64,000 nt of DNA from Heyndrickxia shackletonii (lineage in GTDB: Bacteria; Bacillota; Bacilli; Bacillales; Bacillaceae_C): assembly GCF_001420715.1 (NCBI RefSeq), contig NZ_LJJC01000004.1:804329-868328 (forward strand), read 5' to 3'. Below the pieces are notes generated by a model, which saw nothing but the letters and a program-made list of their open reading frames with translations, was not told the origin of the DNA and ran no database searches. Shown one piece after another: positions 55,577-64,000 of the stretch. How positions within the stretch are numbered: position 1 is the stretch's first letter; every line of letters starts with the position of its first letter. Both the position numbers and the translations under genes were made by a program.

Positions 55577-57073
55577 ATGAGTAAAATAGTACAATTACAT
55601 TCCAGTGATGATGTGGTAATTTGCCTACAGGATATGAACAAAGGGGAAATTCTCGAGATTCCAAGTACGGGGAAACAAGTGGAGGTCTCAGAGGATATTC
55701 CAAAAGGGCATAAGATTTTAGTAAATCCAGTAAAATCCGGAGAAGATGTATTAAAGTTTGGCTATTCGATAGGAAAAGCCAAAAGAGATTTAACGGTTGG
55801 GGAATGGGTTCACACACATAATTTGGAATCAGGGTTAAAGGGGATTTTAGATTATTCCTATCAACCTACTAATCATAAGTTTCCAACGGAAAATGTACAA
55901 CATACTTTTCGAGGATACCTAAGGGAGAACGGAGAAGCAGGAATCCGAAATGAAATATGGATTATTAATACGGTTGGATGTATTAATAAGACTTGCGAAA
56001 TCCTGGCTAAAATGGGGAATGAACAATTTAAAGATCGCAACATAGATGGAGTTTATCATTTTCCGCATCCTTATGGCTGTTCCCAATTGGGGGATGACCT
56101 TTCTAATACGCAAAAACTATTAGCTTCCTTAGCTCAGCATCCAAATGCTGCTGGTGTTTTAATTGTGGGATTAGGATGTGAAAATAATCAAATTGAAGCA
56201 TTCAAAAAGGTAATCGGTGATTTTTCTCCGAATCGCATAAAGTTCTTGAGGGCTCAGGATGTTGAGGATGAGCTGGAAATTGGAATGAGCTTAATAGAAG
56301 AATTAGTGGAGTATGCGGAACAATTTGCACGTCAGCCTATTCCGGTATCGAAGCTTAAAGTAGGGCTTAAATGCGGCGGTTCAGATGGATTTTCCGGTAT
56401 AACGGCAAATCCATTAGTGGGAGCTGTGTCCGATCTCATTGTAGGGGAAGGCGGAACAACGATTTTAACAGAGGTTCCGGAAATGTTTGGTGCCGAAACC
56501 ATTTTGATGAATCGGGCAAAGGATGAAGAAACCTTTCATAAAATCGTACAGTTAATCAATAATTTTAAGGAATATTTTATCCGTCACGAACAAGAAATCT
56601 ATGAAAATCCATCCCCCGGCAATAAAGCAGGTGGCATTAGCACGCTAGAGGAAAAATCACTTGGCTGTACGCAAAAGGGCGGGCACTCACCAGTGGTAGA
56701 TGTTAGTCCTTATGGGGAAAGAGTGACAAGGAACGGGTTGAATTTGGTGAATGCCCCTGGAAATGATTTAGTTTCCGTGACAGCCCTTGCGGCGGCTGGT
56801 GCCCATATTGTTTTGTTTACAACAGGTAGAGGAACGCCGTTTGGAGGGCCGGTTCCTACAGTGAAAATAGCAACGAACTCAGAATTGGCTAAACGCAAGA
56901 AACACTGGATTGACTACAATGCTGGGCAGCTATTGGAAGGACAAACAATGGAAAGCTTAAAAAAAGATTTATATGAATATATTCTTTCACTAGCCTCCGG
57001 ACAAAAACGCACCAATAACGAACAATTCGGATTTAAAGAGATTAGTATTTTTAAAGATGGAGTAATTCTTTAG
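55577..57073 (+). CDS. uxaA: Altronate dehydratase
   Basis: 498 aa: N-terminal SAF domain (about 1-95) fused to the UxaA catalytic domain with the family's GCSQLGDD, GLGCENNQ and CGGSDGFSGITANP motifs. It dehydrates D-altronate to KDG. RBS TTAAGGAGGGG. First of a three-gene group with a zinc dehydrogenase and uxaB. Confidence 0.95.
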   Translation: MSKIVQLHSSDDVVICLQDMNKGEILEIPSTGKQVEVSEDIPKGHKILVNPVKSGEDVLKFGYSIGKAKRDLTVGEWVHTHNLESGLKGILDYSYQPTNHKFPTENVQHTFRGYLRENGEAGIRNEIWIINTVGCINKTCEILAKMGNEQFKDRNIDGVYHFPHPYGCSQLGDDLSNTQKLLASLAQHPNAAGVLIVGLGCENNQIEAFKKVIGDFSPNRIKFLRAQDVEDELEIGMSLIEELVEYAEQFARQPIPVSKLKVGLKCGGSDGFSGITANPLVGAVSDLIVGEGGTTILTEVPEMFGAETILMNRAKDEETFHKIVQLINNFKEYFIRHEQEIYENPSPGNKAGGISTLEEKSLGCTQKGGHSPVVDVSPYGERVTRNGLNLVNAPGNDLVSVTALAAAGAHIVLFTTGRGTPFGGPVPTVKIATNSELAKRKKHWIDYNAGQLLEGQTMESLKKDLYEYILSLASGQKRTNNEQFGFKEISIFKDGVIL

Positions 57074-57190
57074 GTGGGATTAGGGGGCCAGGTCCCGTGT
57101 ACCGTCAATTCAACTTATCAAGAAACCTGGAAATTTGAAAAGAACAAAGAATGTACAAAACTTGCAGATAAAAAAAGGAGCGGAATTTTT

Positions 57191-58204
57191 ATGAAAAAAA
57201 TTGTTTGTGAAAAACCAAAGCAATTTAAAATGGTGGAAGCAGAACCTCCTGTTCCTCAAGAAGGCGAAGCGCTCATTCGGGTTCAGCGTATTGGGATTTG
57301 CGGAACGGATATTCACGCATATGGAGGCAATCAGCCATTTTTCACGTACCCACGTGTACTTGGGCATGAATTGTCGGGGATTATTGAATCTATTCCAGAT
57401 AATGCATCAGGATTAAGGGTTGGCGATCAAGTTTCCATTATTCCATACATGGAGTGTGGGGAATGTATTGCTTGTAAGAACGGAAAACCAAATTGCTGTA
57501 CGAATATGAAGGTAAAGGGTGTACATATTGATGGCGGAATGAGTGAGTGGATGACTGTTCTTGCTGACCATTTAGTAAAAACGGAAGGGCTGACACTTGA
57601 TCAATCTGCGATGATTGAACCCTTGAGTATAGGTGCTCACGCAGTAAGAAGGGCAGCTATTCAAAAAGGAGAATACGCACTAGTGATTGGGGCTGGTCCG
57701 ATTGGTTTAGGTGTCATGGCATTTGCAAAGAACCAGGGGGCAAAAGTAATTGCCATGGATCTGAATGATGAACGACTTGCATTTGCCCGTGAGTGGGCAA
57801 ATATTGATGAAACAGTCAATGTACTGGAACAACCTTTGGAAAAATTAGCGGAACTGACGAATGGGCAGATGCCAACCGTTGTTTTTGATGCAACAGGAAA
57901 CGCAAAGTCCATGACAGACGCTTTTAACTATCCTGCTCACGGCGGAAAATTAATTTTTGTCGGTTTAGTAAAAACGGATATTACCTTTCATGACCCTGAT
58001 TTCCATGCAAAGGAGCTAACTTTGATGGGAAGCCGTAACGCAACTCGTGAGGATTTTCAGTATGTAGTAAATGCACTAAAGGAAGGATTAGTAGATTTAA
58101 GGAAATATATTACTCATCGTGCCCATTTCGATCAGATGATAGAGCAGTTTGAGGGATGGTTGAATCCTGAGGCAAAAGTGATCAAAGCGATTGTGGAGCT
58201 TTAA
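57191..58204 (+). CDS. Zinc-dependent dehydrogenase, L-galactonate/L-gulonate type
   Basis: 337 aa from the ATG after AAAAGGAGCGG; the longer frame to 57074 encodes unrelated sequence. Catalytic GICGTDIHAYGG, GHE, structural zinc set CGECIACKNGKPNCC, GAGPIG. Between uxaA and uxaB, so it likely feeds tagaturonate or fructuronate from an aldonate. Paralogue of the gene at 48155. Confidence 0.87.
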   Translation: MKKIVCEKPKQFKMVEAEPPVPQEGEALIRVQRIGICGTDIHAYGGNQPFFTYPRVLGHELSGIIESIPDNASGLRVGDQVSIIPYMECGECIACKNGKPNCCTNMKVKGVHIDGGMSEWMTVLADHLVKTEGLTLDQSAMIEPLSIGAHAVRRAAIQKGEYALVIGAGPIGLGVMAFAKNQGAKVIAMDLNDERLAFAREWANIDETVNVLEQPLEKLAELTNGQMPTVVFDATGNAKSMTDAFNYPAHGGKLIFVGLVKTDITFHDPDFHAKELTLMGSRNATREDFQYVVNALKEGLVDLRKYITHRAHFDQMIEQFEGWLNPEAKVIKAIVEL

Positions 58205-58298
58205 GGAGCGTTGATAACCCAACAAATAGGGGATTTTACCAGTGATAAAGATGAATGGAACGGCAGTGCTAAAGTTTAAATAGAAAGGATATTGTAGA

Positions 58299-59786
58299 AT
58301 GAACAATATTCACTCGTCATCAAACCTTCTAAATGAACAGACAGAAACCATAAAAAGAAATTATAGGGGACAGGATTATCCAGTAAAGGTTCTGCAAATC
58401 GGAGAGGGGAATTTCCTCCGTGGATTCTTTGATTGGATGATACATGAATGTAATAAACAAGGGAATTTCCAAGGCAGTATCGTAGTTACCCAACCACGGC
58501 CATCTGGAAAAGGCATGATTGAAAAATTGGCCAATCAAGATTGTCTATATACATTGATGATACGTGGGTTACAGAACGGGGCAAAGATAGAACACAAGGA
58601 GATTATTCCTGTTTTTGCAGGAGCACTAAATCCATATGAAGAGTGGAAAGAATTCTTGGCATTAGCATGCAGCCCAACATTAGAATTTATCGTATCCAAT
58701 ACCACGGAAGCGGGACTTTCCTATCAAACATTACCTTGGAAAGATGGGGAACCAATAGAATCATTTCCGGGTAAACTTACTGCTTTTTTATATAGACGTT
58801 ATGTGCACTTTAATGGGGATCCGAAAAAAGGTCTCATTATGCTTCCGTGTGAGCTTTTGGAAAAAAACGGTGACATTTTGAAGCGATATGTCCTTCAGCA
58901 CAGTAAAGACTGGGGGTTGCCACTGACCTTTATGGAATGGGTAGAGCGGGATAATCTATTTCTTAATTCTCTTGTTGATAGGATAGTCACGGGTTTTCCT
59001 GAAAAGGAGGCGGAATGTTTATTTTCTAAATGGGGATATCGAGATTTATTGCTGAACACTGCTGAACCGTATCATTTTTGGGCAATAGAAGGTAATCCTG
59101 AATTAGAGAAGAAGCTTCCATTAAGAAAATCAGGTTTAAACGTGCAATGGGTGAAGGATTTAGCTCCCTATCAAATCAGGAAGGTGCGTATCTTAAATGG
59201 TTCTCATACTTTAATGGCTCTTCTTGGAATTTTATCTGGAATGGATACGGTTGGGGAGTGGGTGTCACAATCAGAAAGTAATCAATTTCTGCGTGAAACG
59301 GTGGATAATGAGATTATTCCAACTCTAGCATTTGACCGTAAAGAGATAATGGAATATGCAGAAAGTGTGTTTGAGCGTTTTATGAATCCATTTGTTCAAC
59401 ACCGTTTAGCGGATATTTCATTAAATAGCATCTCTAAATTTAAAGTTCGTCTTCTCCCTACCATCGAGTCCTATTATGAAAAGAATCAAAAACTGCCGGA
59501 TAATTTAATACGTGCATTTGCAGCGCTTATTCGCTTTTATCAAATAGAAAAAATGGAAGATGGTTATATTGGATTTCAATTCAACGGGGATTCATATGTC
59601 GTAAAAGATCATGAACAAGTACTTTCTTTTATGTGTGAACGATGGTCTCAATTTAAAAAGAACGAGCTTTCACTTCAGAATTTGATTAAGCAATTTTTGG
59701 GAAATGATCTATTTTGGGATAAGGATTTAAATCAAATAGATGGGCTTTCTAGTAGTATATATGAAGAATTAAAAGAAATGATATGA
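58299..59786 (+). CDS. uxaB: Tagaturonate reductase
   Basis: 495 aa mannitol dehydrogenase-family (long-chain) reductase. N-terminal nucleotide site VLQIGEGNFLRGFFDWM, middle VERDNLFLNSLVDRIVTGFP, and KVRILNGSHTLMA. It reduces tagaturonate to altronate, the substrate of UxaA. RBS AGAAAGGA. A terminator follows. Confidence 0.94.
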   Translation: MNNIHSSSNLLNEQTETIKRNYRGQDYPVKVLQIGEGNFLRGFFDWMIHECNKQGNFQGSIVVTQPRPSGKGMIEKLANQDCLYTLMIRGLQNGAKIEHKEIIPVFAGALNPYEEWKEFLALACSPTLEFIVSNTTEAGLSYQTLPWKDGEPIESFPGKLTAFLYRRYVHFNGDPKKGLIMLPCELLEKNGDILKRYVLQHSKDWGLPLTFMEWVERDNLFLNSLVDRIVTGFPEKEAECLFSKWGYRDLLLNTAEPYHFWAIEGNPELEKKLPLRKSGLNVQWVKDLAPYQIRKVRILNGSHTLMALLGILSGMDTVGEWVSQSESNQFLRETVDNEIIPTLAFDRKEIMEYAESVFERFMNPFVQHRLADISLNSISKFKVRLLPTIESYYEKNQKLPDNLIRAFAALIRFYQIEKMEDGYIGFQFNGDSYVVKDHEQVLSFMCERWSQFKKNELSLQNLIKQFLGNDLFWDKDLNQIDGLSSSIYEELKEMI

Positions 59787-59791
59787 AAATA

Positions 59792-59837
59792 GGACAGCTC
59801 CACTGCTTAATTAACGCAGTGGAATTGTCCTTTTTCT
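59792..59837 (+). terminator. Terminator after uxaB
   Basis: GGACAGCTCCACTGC / GCAGTGGAATTGTCC stem with one mismatched pair, tail TTTTTC. Confidence 0.88.
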
Positions 59838-59880
59838 ATGTGGGAAAAGGAACTTCAGGAGCAGACATACAAAAAATAGA

Positions 59881-59938
59881 TTGCAAGTTTTGTATCTGTT
59901 AATTATAATACAAGATATAACAAATAAAAACGCTTTCA
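59881..59938. promoter_or_regulatory. frlC promoter with shared operator and cre site
   Basis: TTGCAA (59881-59886), 17 bp, TATAAT (59904-59909). The 23-mer at 59904-59926 (starts TATAATACAAG) is repeated at 62198-62220 with one change. TAAAAACGCTTTCA (59925-59938) is a cre-like site with one mismatch. Confidence 0.72.
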
Positions 59939-59958
59939 AAGCTATGGAGGTGATATGA

Positions 59959-60780
59959 ATGAAAGTTGCAGGGATGAATATTACGTTTAAGCATTTTCCG
60001 TTTTCGTATTTTTTAAACAGTATGGAACAGCTCGGAATAACCAGCATTGAACTATGGGCAGGGGAGCCGCATTTATATGTTTATCGAAATGCATTGGAAA
60101 GTATTGGGAGTATCAAAAAAGAAGTGAAATCCAGAAATATGGATATTATTTGCTATACTCCCGAACAATGTGTCTATCCATACAATATTGCTGCCGCGGA
60201 TTCTCAATGGAGAAAAACGAGCATGGATTATTTTATTGAAAACATGTATGCGGCCTTGGAGTTAGAAACGAATATGATGTTGATCACTTCTGGAATTGGG
60301 GATTTTTCTCTGCCGAAGGAGGAATCTTGGAAGTATTCATGTGACTCTATTTATCAATTATCGAAGGTTGCGGAAAGGGAAGGAATGACGCTTGCCTTAG
60401 AACCTTTAACGAAATTTGAATCAAATCTAGTCATTGATACGCAAGGGGTAAAAAGAATGATAGAAGAAATACAATCTTCTTCCATAAAGGGAATGATTGA
60501 TACGGTAGCAATGCAATTAGCTGGTGAAACGCCGGATGATTATTTTTCTATTCTGCCTGAATTAAGCCATTTTCATTTAATGGATGGGGATGGTCATTCA
60601 GATGCCCATTTGGGAATGGATGATGGAATTTTACCGTGGCGGGAATATATAAAGAGTCTTCAAAATCATCATTATCAAGGAGCCTTCACCTTAGAAATTA
60701 TGGGTTCTAGTTATTATCAAGATCCACAACAAGCAGTCCGGAAATCGTACTATAAAATAAAAGAATTGGGAATTGAATAA
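59959..60780 (+). CDS. frlC: Fructoselysine 3-epimerase-like (FrlC)
   Basis: 273 aa TIM-barrel sugar isomerase/epimerase. It shares FrlC marks: IELWAGEPH, ICYTPEQCVYPYN (E. coli FrlC has IGYTPETNGYPYN), LALEPLTKFESN and HFHLMDGDGHSD. FrlC interconverts fructoselysine and psicoselysine. AUG after GGAGGTG. Followed 22 bp on by the frlA-like transporter gene. Confidence 0.85.
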   Translation: MKVAGMNITFKHFPFSYFLNSMEQLGITSIELWAGEPHLYVYRNALESIGSIKKEVKSRNMDIICYTPEQCVYPYNIAAADSQWRKTSMDYFIENMYAALELETNMMLITSGIGDFSLPKEESWKYSCDSIYQLSKVAEREGMTLALEPLTKFESNLVIDTQGVKRMIEEIQSSSIKGMIDTVAMQLAGETPDDYFSILPELSHFHLMDGDGHSDAHLGMDDGILPWREYIKSLQNHHYQGAFTLEIMGSSYYQDPQQAVRKSYYKIKELGIE

Positions 60781-62142
<1,362 letters not shown>

Positions 62143-62174
62143 TAGAGGGACACTTCCCTAGAATTAAAAAATAA

Positions 62175-62220
62175 TTGTATTTGATGTATCAGTTTGTTAT
62201 AATACAAGACATAACAAATA
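62175..62220. promoter_or_regulatory. frlB promoter/operator
   Basis: TTGTAT (62175-62180), 17 bp, TATAAT (62198-62203), overlapping the inverted repeat TTGTTAT...ATAACAA (10-bp gap; 62194-62217). Same element as before frlC. Confidence 0.7.
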
Positions 62221-62294
62221 TACTTCCAAGTAAAGTGAAAAACGAATATTAGGACGAGGAATCAGACCCTATGTCCTACAAGGAGGAAGCATCT

Positions 62295-63308
62295 ATGCTA
62301 AAATTTGATGAGGAATTATTTCTTAGATTAGTAGAAAAAGAAGGTCTTCAATTTAGAGGGCAAATTGAAGAAATAGTCGATACTATTTCCAAAAAGGGAT
62401 ATAGCAATATATTTATGATCGGTGCCGGTGGAACAATTGCGATGATGTATCCGTATGAATACATATTAAAATCCAATTCTACTATTGATGTTCATGCGGA
62501 AATTGCCGCAGAATTCTTGGTGATGAATCATAAACATTTTAGTAAGGATTCTGTGTGTATTTTTGCATCTGTTTCAGGGACTACGAAAGAAACGTTAGAG
62601 GCCGCAGAATTCTGTAAGGAAAAAGGAGCTACCACCATTGCGCTAGTGGCAGAACCGGATACACCATTAACTAAAATGGTAGATTATTGCATCACAACCG
62701 GTTCCGAAAAGCATTCCTTTGATACGTTCTTCATGCTGTTGTATATGTTTGTCTTCCGTTTCATGTACAACCGTAATGAATTTCCTCAATACGAGCAATT
62801 TACGAAGGAAGTTTCGTTGCTGCCAAGAGCCATCTTAAGTGCAGTAAAAGCCTTTGATAAAAAAGCAGAAGAATTTGCGATCAAACATAAAGATACGGAC
62901 TACCATATGATGGTTGGGTCAGGGAATTTGTGGGGTAACACGTATTCCTATGCAATGTGTATTTTAGAGGAAATGCAATGGATTCATGCCAAATCGATTC
63001 ATGCTGCGGAATTTTTCCATGGTACGCTTGAAATGGTGGTAGAAGATACAAGCGTGATTTTATTAAAAGGGGAAGATGAAACAAGACCGCTAATGGACCG
63101 AGTGGAGAGATTTGCTGAAAAAATCACCAAACAGCTGACCATTATCGATACGAAAGACTTTGCTATGGAAGGCATCAGCGAAGAATTTAGAAAGCACTTT
63201 GCCGTTAGCATTAACTGGTCGGTTCTAAGCCGTATTAGTGTGTACCTTGAGAGAGAAAGAAACCATTCATTAGACCTTCGCAGATATTATCGAAAAATGG
63301 AATATTAA
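62295..63308 (+). CDS. frlB: Fructoselysine-6-phosphate deglycase-like SIS protein (FrlB)
   Basis: 337 aa from the ATG after AAGGAGG. Two SIS domains (about 30-165 and 195-330) with SVSGTTKETLEAA and the FrlB-type AAEFFHGTLEMVV; ends RRYYRKMEY as E. coli FrlB ends RRYYGGLVEY. It cleaves fructoselysine 6-phosphate to glucose 6-phosphate and lysine. A related deglycase for another Amadori compound cannot be ruled out. Own promoter. Confidence 0.83.
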   Translation: MLKFDEELFLRLVEKEGLQFRGQIEEIVDTISKKGYSNIFMIGAGGTIAMMYPYEYILKSNSTIDVHAEIAAEFLVMNHKHFSKDSVCIFASVSGTTKETLEAAEFCKEKGATTIALVAEPDTPLTKMVDYCITTGSEKHSFDTFFMLLYMFVFRFMYNRNEFPQYEQFTKEVSLLPRAILSAVKAFDKKAEEFAIKHKDTDYHMMVGSGNLWGNTYSYAMCILEEMQWIHAKSIHAAEFFHGTLEMVVEDTSVILLKGEDETRPLMDRVERFAEKITKQLTIIDTKDFAMEGISEEFRKHFAVSINWSVLSRISVYLERERNHSLDLRRYYRKMEY

Positions 63309-63319
63309 TGGAACGATGA

Positions 63320-63336
63320 GCACTACTTTGTAGTGC
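63320..63336 (+). terminator. Hairpin after frlB
   Basis: GCACTAC-TTT-GTAGTGC stem 12 bp downstream of the stop. Confidence 0.5.
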
Positions 63337-63350
63337 TTCAGATTGTAGAC

Positions 63351-63388
63351 AAAAGGGGTTCGGAATGGTCACATTCCGAACCCCTTTT
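63351..63388. terminator. Strong hairpin between frlB and IS
   Basis: A perfect 17-bp stem (AAAAGGGGTTCGGAATG and its reverse) with GTCA loop and an A-tract/T-tract flank: a bidirectional terminator for frlB and the minus-strand transposase. Confidence 0.85.
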
Positions 63389-63448
63389 GATTTTGTTCTT
63401 ACTTTTTTACCTTTTTGGGTGTATGCTGACCTCTCTCATCCTCATCTA

Positions 63449-64000
63449 CTAGGCCATTTCCGGACCTTTCCATATCCAGTTGGCCATTTTCTTCAAATTC
63501 ATGGCAGCGAAAGTAAGCATCGCCTGCATCGACAATTTTTTAAGTCCCCTTAACGTTGTCCAACGCATACCATGCTTTTCTTTTGCGTCTGCAAATACAC
63601 GCTCAATCGTTTCTTTGCGTTTCGCATATATCGTTTTTACCTCTTTGTGATGACGAAGATGATCTGCTTCCTCAAGGTACTCTTGCCAAATATGACGAGT
63701 CACTACTTTTTGATGATCCTTACTCTCCGTACATTGCGATAAAAATGGACAATTAGCGCAAATATGCTTAGAAGATTTGTATTCACGATACCCTTCTTTT
63801 GTCGTGGTAGAGTAATTCAATATCTCCCCTGATGGGCATATGTAACAATCATAGTATTCATCATATACGTACTCGTGTTTTCGGAAGAAACCTTCTTTTG
63901 TACGTGGTCTTGTATAAGGTAAAGCAGGTGTCATTTCGTTTTCGATTAAGTATTTCGTGATGGCCGGTGTTTTATAAGCTGCATCTGCCGCAACGGCATC
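63449..64000 (-). mobile_element. IS1182-like transposase, partial at window edge
   Basis: 184 codons to the edge, reading on past the first internal ATG (63934) into DAVAADAAYKTPA. The C-terminal part of a DDE transposase: Cys-rich ICANCPFLSQC, then ERVFADAKEKHGMRWTTLRG and the catalytic region's Glu, ending near KKMANW. The family is IS1182 by resemblance. The N-terminal part and left inverted repeat lie outside the window. It lies behind the frl cluster. Confidence 0.85.

Noticed and set aside
57074-57190. 39-residue extension of the second zinc dehydrogenase
   Set aside because: The true ATG (57191) has a strong ribosome binding site; the extension is intergenic sequence following uxaA.

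Overview
The window is low-G+C DNA from an endospore-forming member of the Bacillaceae (Bacillus, Neobacillus or Niallia-like). Support comes from a SinR/TasA/TapA/SipW biofilm-matrix locus, a SAM-I (S-box) riboswitch, SPOCS-like spore proteins, strong AGGAGG ribosome binding sites and a hexuronate locus ordered like that of Bacillus subtilis. No rRNA, tRNA, CRISPR or phage structural genes were seen.

Layout. 0-9 kb: aldo/keto reductase; XRE-cupin regulator divergent from azlCD; a diguanylate cyclase with HPt and two receiver domains next to a receiver-fused histidine kinase; a 42-bp tandem repeat; a YitT protein. 9-13 kb: sinR divergent from a tasA-tapA-sipW-anchored TasA-like operon, with an array of SinR-type boxes between them. 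13-20 kb: TVP38 protein, two SPOCS-like spore proteins, then a YfcC transporter divergent from an RpiR regulator, an M20 amidohydrolase and an N-acylamino acid racemase-type enolase. 20-28 kb: MFS transporter, MocR regulator and a complete acetoin-type 2-oxoacid dehydrogenase complex (E1a, E1b, E2, E3). 28-31 kb: minus-strand threonine dehydrogenase-like, SDR and BASS transporter genes. 31-36 kb: remnant of a PrpR_N-type regulator, an alpha/beta hydrolase, then a SAM riboswitch ahead of SDR, MetT-like transporter and luxS. 36-46 kb: ArAE/FUSC exporter, XRE-TPR regulator, then a sensory cluster (EAL, SANT-like DNA-binding protein, CheW, exported tandem nitrilase, dCache chemoreceptor). 46-59 kb: hexuronate/aldonate catabolism (kdgK, yjmC, yjmD, kdgA, uxuA, yjmF, LacI regulator, exuT, AraC regulator, uxaA, a second zinc dehydrogenase, uxaB). 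59-63 kb: fructoselysine-type genes frlC, frlA, frlB. 63.4 kb to the edge: a partial IS1182-like transposase.

How the genes fit. Fructuronate and tagaturonate, or L-gulonate/L-galactonate oxidised by the two zinc dehydrogenases, converge through mannonate (yjmF, uxuA) and altronate (uxaB, uxaA) on 2-keto-3-deoxygluconate, which kdgK and kdgA turn into pyruvate and glyceraldehyde 3-phosphate. Matching TAAAYCGRTTTA palindromes lie before kdgK (three copies) and before exuT (one). The frl genes carry a shared promoter/operator, but no frlD kinase is visible.

Most notable: three genes whose family-conserved N-termini begin at near-cognate codons (AUU for tapA, AUA for yjmC, CUG for the RpiR gene); a fourth matrix-operon gene encoding a TasA-like protein with a sortase-type tail; a kinase with a topology paradox; a SAM-riboswitch operon containing luxS; and a compact nitrilase-chemoreceptor cluster.
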